Notes: generated by a model not told the origin, from the letters alone. Numbered from the stretch's first letter, positions 28,220 through 37,180 are shown. The stretch: 64,000 bases of DNA from Alphaproteobacteria bacterium (GCA_017308135.1 JAFKFM010000008.1:682001-746000); one strand, 5' to 3'. Numbers and translations are program-made.

Positions 28220-29656
28220 ATGCCGGCCTATCCCGAAATCGGGCTTTATATCGACGGCAAGTGGCGCAAGACGTCCGACACGCTGCCCATTCTCAACCCC
28301 GCCGACGAAGCCGAAATCGGGCGTTGCCCGGTCGCGACCAAAGCCGATCTCGACGACGCCCTCGCCGCCGCCGCCAAGGGTTTTGCGCTGTGGAGCCGCA
28401 CCTCGCCGCATAAGCGCGCCGCGATTCTATGCCGTGCGGCCGCCTTGATGCGCGAACGGCAGGAGGAGATCGCCCAGTCGATCACCCGCGAACACGGCAA
28501 GCCGATCGCGCAAGCGCGGCTCGAAGTCATTCGCGGCTGCGAATTCTTCGAATGGGATGCGGGCGAGGCCGTGCGTCTCTATGGCCGCGTCATCCCCAGC
28601 GAACAGGGCATTCGCTACATCGTCCATCACCAGCCGATCGGCGCGGTCGCCGCGTTCTCGCCGTGGAATTTCCCGATGAGCCAGCCCTGCCGCAAGATCG
28701 CGGGCGCCATCGCGTCGGGCTGCGCCATCATCATCAAGGCGGCCGAGGAAACCCCGGCGGGGGCCGTGCATATCGCGCGCGCCTTGCACGACGCCGGTTT
28801 GCCCGCTGGCGTGTTCAATCTCGTTTTCGGCGTGCCGGCGGATATTTCGAGCTATCTCATACCACGCCAGCCGGTGCGCATGGTCGCTTTCACCGGGTCG
28901 ACCGCCGTCGGCAAATGGCTGAGCGAGCGCGCCGCGCAAGCGATGAAGCCCGTGCTGATGGAACTGGGCGGGCATGCGCCGGTCATCGTGTGCGACGACG
29001 TCGACCCGATCGAGGCGGCACGGCTTTCGGTCATCCGCAAGTCGCGCAACCAGGGCCAGGTCTGCACGTCGCCCACGCGCTTCTTCGTGCTGGAAAAGAA
29101 CTACGCCGCGTTCCGCGACGCGTTCGTCGAAGGCGCCAAGGCGATCAAGGTCGGCGACGGGTTCGACCCCGCCACGCAGATGGGCCCGGTCGCCAATCAT
29201 CGCCGTTTGGCGGCGATGGAGGAATTGACGGCCGATGCCAAAGCCAAAGGCGCCAAGCTGCTGGCGGGTGGCACACGGATCGGCAACCGCGGTTATTACT
29301 TCCCCGTCACCGTCTTCGCCGACGTGCCCGACGACGTGAAAGCGATGAGCGTCGAGCCGTTCGGCCCGCTGGCGCTGATTGCCCCCGTGCGCTCGCTGGA
29401 GGAAGGCATCGAGAAGGCCAATTCCCTGCCCTTCGGGCTGGCGGCCTATGCCTTCACCCATTCGGCGCGCAACGTGGATCTGCTGACCGACGGCGTGGAA
29501 TGCGGCAATCTGTCGATCAACACGCTGGAAGCGTCGGTCGCCGAAACGCCGTTCGGCGGCGTCAAGGAAAGCGGCTACGGCCGCGAAGGCGGTGCGGAAG
29601 GTCTGCACCATTATATGATCGTGAAGAACGTCTCCCATCGCATGGCGATGGGCTGA
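28220..29656 (+). CDS. NAD(P)-dependent aldehyde dehydrogenase, succinate-semialdehyde-dehydrogenase-like
   Basis: A 478-residue ALDH. The catalytic Cys282 (GQVCTSP) and general base Glu248 (LMELGGHAP) are present, as are the FTGSTAVGKW cofactor loop and ETPFGGVKESGYGREGG near the C-terminus. The sequence is closest in style to GabD-like dehydrogenases. In this cluster, next to 3-hydroxyanthranilate dioxygenase, oxidation of 2-aminomuconate semialdehyde or a related semialdehyde is a reasonable inference but not shown. AGGAG lies 10 nt before the ATG. First gene of the operon. Confidence 0.92.
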   Translation: MPAYPEIGLYIDGKWRKTSDTLPILNPADEAEIGRCPVATKADLDDALAAAAKGFALWSRTSPHKRAAILCRAAALMRERQEEIAQSITREHGKPIAQARLEVIRGCEFFEWDAGEAVRLYGRVIPSEQGIRYIVHHQPIGAVAAFSPWNFPMSQPCRKIAGAIASGCAIIIKAAEETPAGAVHIARALHDAGLPAGVFNLVFGVPADISSYLIPRQPVRMVAFTGSTAVGKWLSERAAQAMKPVLMELGGHAPVIVCDDVDPIEAARLSVIRKSRNQGQVCTSPTRFFVLEKNYAAFRDAFVEGAKAIKVGDGFDPATQMGPVANHRRLAAMEELTADAKAKGAKLLAGGTRIGNRGYYFPVTVFADVPDDVKAMSVEPFGPLALIAPVRSLEEGIEKANSLPFGLAAYAFTHSARNVDLLTDGVECGNLSINTLEASVAETPFGGVKESGYGREGGAEGLHHYMIVKNVSHRMAMG

Positions 29657-29675
29657 CGAACCGGGAGACACCGCG

Positions 29676-30635
29676 ATGAAATATTCCCGCAGCGAAGCCA
29701 AGACCTACGCCCGCACCAATATGAAGGGTGTGTGGGCCGCCGCGTTGACGCCCTTCAAGGGGCCCGAACGCGCGATCGACGAGGCCGGTTTCCAGCGCAA
29801 TGTCGATCATTGGGTCGGCAAGCTGGGCATCGACGGGTTGTTCATCGCCGGCAAGCAGGGCGAATTCTTCTCCATGAGCTTGGCCGAGCGCAAGCGCATG
29901 TTCGATCTGGCGGTCGAAGCGACCGGCAAGCGTGCCGGCACCATCATGTCGTGCTCCGACCAGAACATGGACACGGTGATCGAACTCGCCAAGCACGCGC
30001 AGAAGGCCGGGGCGGACTACATCGTCGTCCACGCGCCCGTGCTGCATTTCCTGAAAGCGCAGGACGAGACGCTGTTCAACTACTACAGCCATGTCGCGCG
30101 CCAGGTGGATATCGGCATCGCGCTGTGGAGCCATCCGGACTCCGGCTATCTGATGAGTCCGCAGCTTTGCGCACGGCTCGCCGAGATCCCGAACGTCGTC
30201 GCAATCAAGTACTCGGTGCCGCGCCCGATGTATTCGGAGCTCACGCGCTTGGCGGGCGACAATCTGATCGTCTCGACGGCATCGGAAGAGGAATGGTTCG
30301 ACAACATCGTCGAACTCAAATGGCAGGTCTATCTCTGCTCCAACCCGCCTTTCCTATTCCAGACCGCCGCCGACAAGCGCATGCGCGACTATACCGACCT
30401 CGCCTTCGCGGGCCGCATCGAGGAAGCCAAGCGCATCCGCGACAGCCTGGAGCCGGTGCGCGAGGCCTTCAAACACAGCCGCCCGGCCGAAAAGCCCCAT
30501 GCCCACGCCAAATATTGGCAGGATTGCCTGGGCCAAACCGGCGGCGAGGTCCGCATGCCGCTGCTGGGCTTGACCGATACCGAAAAGAAGGCGATCGAAA
30601 CCGCCATCGCGAAAAGCGGTCTCAAACTCAGCTGA
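29676..30635 (+). CDS. DapA-family (class I aldolase-like) lyase with altered active site
   Basis: A 319-residue TIM-barrel protein of the dihydrodipicolinate synthase/N-acetylneuraminate lyase family. The Schiff-base lysine is K178 (VVAIKYS). The usual YNxP motif is replaced by WSHP at 151-154 and GTTGE by GKQGE at 59-63, so the canonical Tyr proton relay is absent. A hydratase-aldolase or non-canonical lyase role in ring-cleavage-product breakdown is possible, since some aromatic pathways use this fold. It is 19 nt after the ALDH and 14 nt before the dioxygenase gene. Confidence 0.85.
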   Translation: MKYSRSEAKTYARTNMKGVWAAALTPFKGPERAIDEAGFQRNVDHWVGKLGIDGLFIAGKQGEFFSMSLAERKRMFDLAVEATGKRAGTIMSCSDQNMDTVIELAKHAQKAGADYIVVHAPVLHFLKAQDETLFNYYSHVARQVDIGIALWSHPDSGYLMSPQLCARLAEIPNVVAIKYSVPRPMYSELTRLAGDNLIVSTASEEEWFDNIVELKWQVYLCSNPPFLFQTAADKRMRDYTDLAFAGRIEEAKRIRDSLEPVREAFKHSRPAEKPHAHAKYWQDCLGQTGGEVRMPLLGLTDTEKKAIETAIAKSGLKLS

Positions 30636-30649
30636 AGGGAGAAGAAGTC

Positions 30650-31231
30650 ATGTCCATCCTCGACCAACCCTCCCCCCCCGTTTCCGATCTTTCGTTTCGC
30701 CAGCCGTTCAACTTCCAGAAATGGATCGACGAGAACCGGCATTTCCTGAAGCCGCCCGTCGGCAACAAGACGCTGTATCAGAACGGCGGGATCATCGTCA
30801 TGGTGGTCGGCGGGCCGAACTCGCGCGTCGACTTCCACGACGACCCGGCCGAGGAGTTCTTCTATCAGCTGAAGGGCGACATGATCCTGAAGATCGCGGA
30901 TCGCGGGAAGATCTACGACGTCACGATCCGCGAAGGCGACGTGTTCCTGCTGCCGCCCCACACCATCCATTCGCCCCAGCGCCCGGTGGCCGATTCCGTC
31001 GGCCTGGTGATCGAGGGCGCGCGCCGCCCCGGCGATATCGACGGTTTCGAGTGGTATTGCTTCGAATGCGGCGGCAAAGTCCACCGCGTCGAAGTGGAAT
31101 TGAAGGATATCGTCAAAGACCTGCCGCCGCTTTACGATGCCTTCTACGCCGATGAAAAGGCGCGGGTTTGCCCGCATTGCGGATCGGTCCATCCCGGCAA
31201 AGTGCCGCCGCCGGGCTGGGTCAAAATCTGA
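30650..31231 (+). CDS. nbaC: 3-hydroxyanthranilate 3,4-dioxygenase
   Basis: A 193-residue cupin dioxygenase that opens the ring of 3-hydroxyanthranilate to 2-amino-3-carboxymuconate semialdehyde. Catalytic Fe ligands H63, E69 and H107 are in FHDDPAEEFFYQLKGD and PHTIHSPQRP. The bacterial-type C-terminal rubredoxin-like iron site is present (C137, C140, C174, C177: CFECGG and CPHCGS). Length and motifs match NbaC/HaaO closely. The start at 30650 follows GGGAGAAG; the longer frame from 29732 is shadow. This gene is the clearest clue to the chemistry of the cluster. Confidence 0.94.
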   Translation: MSILDQPSPPVSDLSFRQPFNFQKWIDENRHFLKPPVGNKTLYQNGGIIVMVVGGPNSRVDFHDDPAEEFFYQLKGDMILKIADRGKIYDVTIREGDVFLLPPHTIHSPQRPVADSVGLVIEGARRPGDIDGFEWYCFECGGKVHRVEVELKDIVKDLPPLYDAFYADEKARVCPHCGSVHPGKVPPPGWVKI

Positions 31232-31320
31232 CGGCTAGGCAGCGTCCGGCCGTTGGGTTAGAAATAGTTTAAGTCTAAAGCTTTCGGCCGAGACCGAGGC
31301 TCAAAACAGGAGAGGCAAAG

Positions 31321-32496
31321 ATGAAGAGAAGAACGTTCCTCACCGTCGCCGGTGCGGGTGCCGCCACCCTCGCCGCCCCGTCGCTGCTGCGCGCGCAAAG
31401 CGCCGTGCGCATCGGCCTGATCACGACGTTGTCGGGTCCCGGCGGCTATATCGGTGCGGATATCCGCGACGCGTTCAACCTCGCCGTCGAAATGGAAGGC
31501 GGCAAGCTGGGCGGCGTGCCCGTGCAGGTCGTCGTGGAAGATGACGGCTTCCGCCCCGGCCAAGGCAAGACGGTCGCCGAGCGCATGCTGCGCAACGACG
31601 GCATCAAGCTGCTGACCGGCATCGTGTTCTCGAACATCCTGGGCGCCACGCTGCCCGATATTCTGGACGCCGACGCGATCTATGTGTCGCCCAACGCCTC
31701 GCCGTCGAACTTCGCCGGCAAGGAATGCCACAAGAACTTCTATTCGATCGCTTGGCAGAACGACACGCTGCACGAATCGGCCGGCCAAGTGGCCAAGGAA
31801 CTCGGCCACAAGCGCGCCTTCATCCTGGCGCCGAATTATCAAGCGGGCCAGGACGCGCTCGCCGGCTTCAAGCGCATGTTCGGCGGCACGATCGTGGGCG
31901 AGCAGTACACGCGCCTCGACCAAACCGACTACGCGGCCGAAATGGCGGCGATCCGCGCCGCCAACCCGGACGTGGTCTTCCAGTTCCATCCGGGCGGGCT
32001 GGGCATCGCCTTCCTGCGCCAATACGCGCAAGCCGGCCTCATCGGCCGCGTGCCGATGGTCGTGGCGGCCCCGTCGCTCGACCACACGACGCTGAAGGCC
32101 GTGGGCGACGTCGCCGACGGGCTGTGGGTGTCGTCGCACTGGAACGTCGATTTCGACAACGCGGCGAACAAGAAGTTCATGGCCGGCTTCACGCAGAAGC
32201 ATAACCGCACGCCGACCTACTACGCCTCGCAGAGCTACGACACGGCGCTGGCGATCGCCGCGGCGTTGCAACAGACCAAGGGCGACATCAAGCCGGAGAA
32301 CTTCCGCACGGCGATGGTGAAGGCCGACTTCGCGTCGGTGCGCGGCGCCTTCAAGTTCGGCCCCAACCAGCACCCGATCCAGGACTGGTACGCGCTGAAG
32401 GCCGGCAAGAGCGCTTCGGGCGAAATGCAAATCGTCACGCAGCGCAAAGTGCTGACCGCGCATGGCGACATCTACGCGCCTCAGTGCAAACTCTAA
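31321..32496 (+). CDS. Liv-type ABC importer solute-binding protein
   Basis: A 391-residue periplasmic-binding protein of the branched-chain amino acid (LivJ/LivK) family. The leader MKRRTFLTVAGAGAATLAAPSLLRAQ has a twin-arginine-like start. The core includes IGLITTLSGPGGYIGADIRDAFNLAVEMEGGKLGG. In catabolic clusters this family often binds aromatic acids rather than leucine, so an aromatic or anthranilate-type substrate is plausible here. AGGAGAGG lies upstream of the ATG. A strong stem-loop follows the gene. Confidence 0.92.
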   Translation: MKRRTFLTVAGAGAATLAAPSLLRAQSAVRIGLITTLSGPGGYIGADIRDAFNLAVEMEGGKLGGVPVQVVVEDDGFRPGQGKTVAERMLRNDGIKLLTGIVFSNILGATLPDILDADAIYVSPNASPSNFAGKECHKNFYSIAWQNDTLHESAGQVAKELGHKRAFILAPNYQAGQDALAGFKRMFGGTIVGEQYTRLDQTDYAAEMAAIRAANPDVVFQFHPGGLGIAFLRQYAQAGLIGRVPMVVAAPSLDHTTLKAVGDVADGLWVSSHWNVDFDNAANKKFMAGFTQKHNRTPTYYASQSYDTALAIAAALQQTKGDIKPENFRTAMVKADFASVRGAFKFGPNQHPIQDWYALKAGKSASGEMQIVTQRKVLTAHGDIYAPQCKL

Positions 32497-32510
32497 GCGT
32501 TTGAATCGCG

Positions 32511-32549
32511 CCCGGAAGCCGCCCCCGAGTTCGGGGGCCGGTTTCCGGG
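32511..32549 (+). terminator. Stem-loop between Liv-type binding-protein and permease genes
   Basis: An 11-bp outer stem (CCCGGAA.. with ..TTCCGGG, including one G-U) and a 6-bp inner stem (CCCCCG/CGGGGG) are separated by one bulged C and capped by AGTT. It lies 14 nt after the binding-protein stop and has no clear U-run. It probably lowers expression of the downstream permease genes or stabilises the upstream message. Confidence 0.65.
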
Positions 32550-32583
32550 TGTCGATTTTCGGCGCGGGCGTTTTCGGATCGGC

Positions 32584-33504
32584 ATGTCGCTTCTTTTCGT
32601 CGAACAGGTTCTGAACGGGTTGCAGCTCGGCGTCATGCTGTTTCTGCTCGCGGCGGGGCTGACGCTGATCTTCGGCATCATGGGCATCATCAATCTCGCC
32701 CATGGCTCGCTCTACATGGTCGGCGCCTATGCGGGTTCGATCGCCGCTTCGGCGACCGGTTCGTTCCTGCTCGCCGTTCCCGCCGGCCTCGCGGCGGCGG
32801 CCGTCACCGGCCTGGCGATCGAATATCTCGTCATCCGCAAACTCTACGACCGCGACCATCTCGATCAGGTGCTCGCGACCTACGGCCTCGTGCTGCTGTT
32901 CAACGAATCCATCAGCCTGATCGTCGGCCGCCAGCCGCTGTTCGTCGGCGTGCCCCCGGCTTTGTCGGGCTCGATCGAAATTCTGCCGGGCATGACCTTC
33001 TCGGTCTATCGCTTGACGATCATCGTCGCGGGCCTTGTCATCGCCGCCGGCCTCTACGCGCTGATCCAGCGCACGCGTCTGGGCATGTTGATCCGTGCGG
33101 GCGCCACCAACCGCGACATGGTCCGCGCGCTCGGCGTGGACATTAAGCTTCTCTACACGCTGGTCTTCGGCCTGGGCGCCTTGCTCGCCGGGTTCGCGGG
33201 CGTGATGGCCGGGCCGCTTCTGTCGGTCCAGGTCGGCATGGGCGAGCAGATCCTGATCATGACCTTCGTCGTCGTGGTCGTCGGCGGCGTGGGCTCGATC
33301 CGCGGCGCCTTGTTCGGCGCCATCGTCGTCGGCCTCGTCGATACGCTGCTGCGCGCCTTCCTGCCGCAACTCGTGCGCGGATTGCTCGCCGATCCGTCGG
33401 AAGCCGACCAGCTCTCCGCCGGCCTCGCCTCGATGGGCGTCTATGTCTTGATGGCGATCGTGTTGCTCTGGCGCCCGCAAGGGCTGTTCCCGGCGCGGAG
33501 CTAG
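32584..33504 (+). CDS. Liv-type ABC importer permease LivH-like
   Basis: A 306-residue inner-membrane permease with about eight helices. Features are FVEQVLNGLQLGVMLFLLAAGLTLIFGIMGIINLAHGSLYM at the N-terminus and the conserved GVGSIRGALFGAIVVGLVDTL segment near the C-terminus. Both are typical of LivH. It is 8 nt before livM. Confidence 0.93.
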   Translation: MSLLFVEQVLNGLQLGVMLFLLAAGLTLIFGIMGIINLAHGSLYMVGAYAGSIAASATGSFLLAVPAGLAAAAVTGLAIEYLVIRKLYDRDHLDQVLATYGLVLLFNESISLIVGRQPLFVGVPPALSGSIEILPGMTFSVYRLTIIVAGLVIAAGLYALIQRTRLGMLIRAGATNRDMVRALGVDIKLLYTLVFGLGALLAGFAGVMAGPLLSVQVGMGEQILIMTFVVVVVGGVGSIRGALFGAIVVGLVDTLLRAFLPQLVRGLLADPSEADQLSAGLASMGVYVLMAIVLLWRPQGLFPARS

Positions 33505-33511
33505 GCGGGCG

Positions 33512-34507
33512 ATGCACGATCCCTTCAAATTCTCCGGCAAGGCGCTGATCGCGATCGCCATCCTGATCGCGGCGTTGGTGGCGCTGCCGTTCATCGCAAA
33601 GGCCGTCGGCCTGCCCGCGACCACGCCGCTCGCCACGCGCCTGCTGATCTACGCGATCGCGGCGGGCAGCTTAAATTTGGTGCTCGGCTTCGGCGGCATG
33701 ATCAGCTTCGGACATGCCGCGTTCTACGGCGTGGGCGGCTACACGGTCGGCATCCTGTTCCAGCATGTGCGCATCGGCGAGCCGCTGTTCGGCTTCATCC
33801 CCGGCACCGAGCAATTCCTGATCGCCGTACCCGCCGCGATCCTGGTGGCGGGCGCCTTCGCGCTGCTGATCGGCGCGCTAGCGCTGCGCACGTCGGGCGT
33901 GCAGTTCATCATGATCACGCTCGCCTTCGCGCAGATGCTGTTCTTCCTGTTCGTGGCGTTGAAGCGCTATGGCGGCGACGACGGTTTGATCATCCGCCGG
34001 CGCAACGCGCTGTTCGACCTCAACATGCGCGACGACTTGACCTTCTATTTCGTCGTGCTGATCGTGACGATCGGGTTCTATCTGCTGCTGTGGCGCATCG
34101 CCGCGTCGCGTTTCGGCATGGTGCTGGGCGCCATCCGCCAGAACGAGCGCCGCGTGGCGGCGCTGGGCATCGCCGTCTATCGCTACAAGCTCGCGGCCTT
34201 CACCATCGCGGGCATGGGTGCCGGTCTCGCGGGCGGTTTGGTCGCGAATTACGCGCGCTTCGTCAGCCCCGACATGCTGCACTGGACGAAATCGGGCGAG
34301 CTGATGGTGATGGTCATTCTCGGCGGGGCCGGCACGCTGCTCGGGCCGTTGTTCGGCGCCTTCGCGCTGGTGACGCTCGAAACACTCCTCAGCGGCTGGA
34401 CCGAGCGCTGGCAATTGTTCCTCGGGCCCATCCTGCTGCTGATCATTCTCTATTTCCGTGGCGGTCTGTCGGGCCTGTTCAAATTCATCGGCGGAGGTGG
34501 CAAATGA
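33512..34507 (+). CDS. Liv-type ABC importer permease LivM-like
   Basis: A 331-residue inner-membrane permease. Features are NLVLGFGGMISFGHAAFYGVGGY, the coupling segment IRQNERRVAALGIAVYRYKL and the C-terminal LGGAGTLLGPLFGAFALVTLE segment, all typical of LivM. It pairs with LivH. Its stop overlaps the start of the LivG-type ATPase. Confidence 0.93.
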   Translation: MHDPFKFSGKALIAIAILIAALVALPFIAKAVGLPATTPLATRLLIYAIAAGSLNLVLGFGGMISFGHAAFYGVGGYTVGILFQHVRIGEPLFGFIPGTEQFLIAVPAAILVAGAFALLIGALALRTSGVQFIMITLAFAQMLFFLFVALKRYGGDDGLIIRRRNALFDLNMRDDLTFYFVVLIVTIGFYLLLWRIAASRFGMVLGAIRQNERRVAALGIAVYRYKLAAFTIAGMGAGLAGGLVANYARFVSPDMLHWTKSGELMVMVILGGAGTLLGPLFGAFALVTLETLLSGWTERWQLFLGPILLLIILYFRGGLSGLFKFIGGGGK

Positions 34508-35259
34508 GCGTCCCGCCGCTGCTGTCGATCGAAAGCCTCTACAAGACCTTCGGCGGCTTGACCGCGACGGACAACCTGACGCTCGACGTGCGCGCGGGCG
34601 AAGTTCATGCGCTGATCGGCCCGAACGGCGCGGGCAAAACGACGGTCATCAACCAATTGACCGGCGAGTTGGCGCCGAATGCCGGGCGCATCCTGCTCGA
34701 CGGGCAAGACATCACCGCCCTGCCCGTGCACGCGCGCGTCCATCGCGGCTTGGGCCGCACGTTCCAGATCGTCCAGTTGATGGGCACATACACCGCCCTC
34801 GACCACGTCGCGCTGGCGGTGCAAGCGCATCAAGGCCACTCTTTCCGTTTCTTCCGCGCGGCGCGCGACGATCGCAGCTTGCGCGATCCCGCTTACGCGC
34901 TGCTCGAGCGCGTCGGCCTGAAAGCGCGCGCGGACGAACCCGTCGCATCGCTGTCGCATGGTGAGCGCAAACAGCTGGAACTCGCCGTGGCGCTGGCCAT
35001 GGAGCCGCGCTTGCTGCTGCTCGACGAGCCGATGGCGGGCCTGGGTGCGGTCGAAAGCGCGCAGATGGTCGAGTTGCTGCAAAGCCTCAAAGGCCGCTTC
35101 GCGATGCTGCTGGTCGAGCACGATATGGAGGCGGTCTTCTCCCTCGCCGACCGTATTTCGGTGCTGGTCGGCGGGCGCGCGATCGCCACGGGTTCGACCG
35201 CCGACATCCAGGCCGATCCCGCCGTACGAATCGCCTATCTCGGCGAAGGAGACGCTTGA
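34504..35259 (+). CDS. Liv-type ABC importer ATP-binding protein LivG-like
   Basis: A 251-residue ATPase. Walker A is GPNGAGKTTVIN near residue 40, the LivG Q-loop segment is GLGRTFQIVQLMGTYTALDHVALA, the signature is LSHGERKQLELA and Walker B is LLLLDEPMAGLG. The signature has SHGE rather than SGGE, which is normal for LivG. The ATG at 34504 overlaps the LivM stop. Confidence 0.93.
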   Translation: MSVPPLLSIESLYKTFGGLTATDNLTLDVRAGEVHALIGPNGAGKTTVINQLTGELAPNAGRILLDGQDITALPVHARVHRGLGRTFQIVQLMGTYTALDHVALAVQAHQGHSFRFFRAARDDRSLRDPAYALLERVGLKARADEPVASLSHGERKQLELAVALAMEPRLLLLDEPMAGLGAVESAQMVELLQSLKGRFAMLLVEHDMEAVFSLADRISVLVGGRAIATGSTADIQADPAVRIAYLGEGDA

Positions 35260-35960
35260 TGCTGCGCGTTTCCGATCTCGCGGCCGCCTACGGCGACAGC
35301 CAAGTTCTGTTCGGTATCGAATTGGCGATCGATCGCGGCGAGGTCGTGACGTTGCTCGGCCGCAACGGCGTGGGCAAAACCACGACGATCCGCACCATCA
35401 TGGGGCTGGTCAAAGCGCGCGGCGGCAAGATCGAGTTCGGCGGCACGGCGCTGATCGGCCGCCCGCCCGAAGGGATCGCGCGTTTGGGTATTGGTCTCGT
35501 GCCCGAAGGGCGCCAGGTCTTTCCGACATTGACGGTGCACGAAAATCTGGTCGCGACCGCCGCCAACCGCTTAAAGCGCGCCACGCCGTGGACGATCGCG
35601 CGCGTGACCGCCTTGTTCCCGCGTTTGGGCGAGCGCCTGACGCAATCGGCGGGCACGTTGTCGGGCGGCGAACAGCAAATGCTCGCCATCGGCCGCGCGC
35701 TGATGACCAATCCCGATCTGCTCATTCTCGACGAAGCGACCGAAGGCCTCGCCCCCGTGATCCGCGCCGAAATCTGGCGCTGCATCGAAGCCTTGAAGGG
35801 CGAAGGCCAATCGATTCTGATCGTCGATAAGAATTTGCGCGTTCTCCGCCGATTGGCGGATCGCCATTACGCGATCGAAAAAGGCCGCACGGTGTGGTCC
35901 GGCACGGGTGCGGATCTCGATCGCGATGCGGAGCTGGTGCATCGCTATGTCGGCGTCTGA
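35259..35960 (+). CDS. Liv-type ABC importer ATP-binding protein LivF-like
   Basis: A 233-residue ATPase. Walker A is GRNGVGKTTTIRTIMG, the LivF segment is LVPEGRQVFPTLTVHENL, the signature is LSGGEQQMLAIGRAL and Walker B is LLILDEATEGLAPVI. The switch region reads LIVDKNL, where most LivF proteins have E/Q-x-N; this is within family variation. The ATG at 35259 (TGATG overlap with LivG) is preferred over the TTG one codon earlier. Confidence 0.92.
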   Translation: MLRVSDLAAAYGDSQVLFGIELAIDRGEVVTLLGRNGVGKTTTIRTIMGLVKARGGKIEFGGTALIGRPPEGIARLGIGLVPEGRQVFPTLTVHENLVATAANRLKRATPWTIARVTALFPRLGERLTQSAGTLSGGEQQMLAIGRALMTNPDLLILDEATEGLAPVIRAEIWRCIEALKGEGQSILIVDKNLRVLRRLADRHYAIEKGRTVWSGTGADLDRDAELVHRYVGV

Positions 35961-37065
35961 AGTCTTTACCGTTCGCGGCACGTCCAACGCGGCCGATCCT
36001 TTAACCGCTTTCGCGGACGCGCTGTGGCAAGCGGTCGGCGGGCTGCTGAAAGCCGGCGGTACGCCCGGCACGATGCGCGGCATGGTATGGACCGCGCCGA
36101 ACCCCGCCGCCTTGTCGCCGCAACGGCGCGTGATCGACCGGCTTTATCGCGAAGCCTTGGGCGGGGCGCGCACAAGCGTGACGGTACAGGCAGGCGACGC
36201 CATCGCCGTCGAGATCGCGGCCGTCAAAGCCCCCGCGCCCAATCCCGAGCCCGTGTGGCACGGTCTGTCGCGCGCCGAGCTCGCGCGCGAATATTCGCCG
36301 CGCAACCAGGTGCCGGATATGCGGCCCTTGTTCCGCCAATGGACGCGCGACGGGGTCGCGTGGCGCGCCAATCACTCGGCAATCGATATCCATTACGGCA
36401 AATCGCCCGACGAGACCTTCGATCTTTATTTGCCCAAGGGCAAAAAGGCGCCACCGGTATGGATGTTCATCCATGGCGGCTATTGGCAGGCGACCGGCAA
36501 GGAACAGCACGCGCAATATATGCAAGGCATGCTCGACGCCGGTTACGCCGTCGCCAATGTCGATTACACGCTGTGCCCCGATATTCCGCTGTCGGGCATC
36601 GTCGATCAGATCGGCGCATGCATCGACTTCATCGCCGCCAACGGTTCGGCATTGGGCGTCGACGGCGCGTCGATCCATGTCTCCGGCCATTCGGCGGGCG
36701 GGCATTTGTCCGCGATGATGGCGGCGCGTCAAACCGGCGCCCCGATCAAATCCGCACTGCTGCTCTCCGGCCTGTTCGACATGACGCCCTTCCCGTTCCT
36801 GCCGATGGCGAAGGTGATCGGCGTCACGTCCGCCGAGCACGTCGCGGCACTGTCCCCGATCCTGCGCAAATCGCGTGCGGCGAAGATCGGCGTGGCGCTG
36901 GGGGATCTCGAAAGCGCCGAGTTCAAATGGCAATCGGACGCCATCGCCACGGCCTGGGGGGCACCCAAGCCGTTGCATCTGGCGGGCGCCAATCACTTCT
37001 CGCTGCTCGACGGATTGAACGCCGGATCTTTACTGGCGCTTGCCAAAGCGACCGCGTCCGCCTGA
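35947..37065 (+). CDS. RidA-like half domain fused to an arylformamidase-like alpha/beta hydrolase
   Basis: A 372-residue protein in two parts. Residues about 15-95 align by eye with the C-terminal half of RidA/YjgF proteins (helix LKAGGTPGTMRGMVWTA, then LYREALGGARTSVTV and AVEIAAVKAP). Residues about 100-372 are an alpha/beta hydrolase with the HGGYW oxyanion motif and nucleophile GHSAGG. That motif pair is characteristic of arylformamidase (N-formylkynurenine formamidase)-like esterases. The ATG at 35947 overlaps the LivF stop by 14 nt, so it closes the importer operon. In a 3-hydroxyanthranilate cluster both halves make sense, since 2-aminomuconate deaminase is a RidA homologue and formamidase acts upstream. 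The actual activity is not shown. Confidence 0.8.
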   Translation: MSASEVFTVRGTSNAADPLTAFADALWQAVGGLLKAGGTPGTMRGMVWTAPNPAALSPQRRVIDRLYREALGGARTSVTVQAGDAIAVEIAAVKAPAPNPEPVWHGLSRAELAREYSPRNQVPDMRPLFRQWTRDGVAWRANHSAIDIHYGKSPDETFDLYLPKGKKAPPVWMFIHGGYWQATGKEQHAQYMQGMLDAGYAVANVDYTLCPDIPLSGIVDQIGACIDFIAANGSALGVDGASIHVSGHSAGGHLSAMMAARQTGAPIKSALLLSGLFDMTPFPFLPMAKVIGVTSAEHVAALSPILRKSRAAKIGVALGDLESAEFKWQSDAIATAWGAPKPLHLAGANHFSLLDGLNAGSLLALAKATASA

Positions 37066-37180
37066 CGACATACAAAAATTCGCCAATCAAGCCGCAGCCT
37101 TAACGCGGGGTCCGCAGATTCCGGCTTGACAGCTTTATCGTTAAAGGCCCAGCGTTTCGTCACAGGGTGGCCATAACCAA

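Noticed and set aside
31232..31320. Promoter or operator in the gap before the Liv binding protein
   Set aside because: Only a weak TTTA/TAAA repeat; no believable -35/-10 pair.
31258..33636. Minus-strand 792-residue open frame opposite the Liv genes
   Set aside because: Low-complexity His/Arg/Asp-rich shadow of livJ and livH; no domain or ribosome-binding site.
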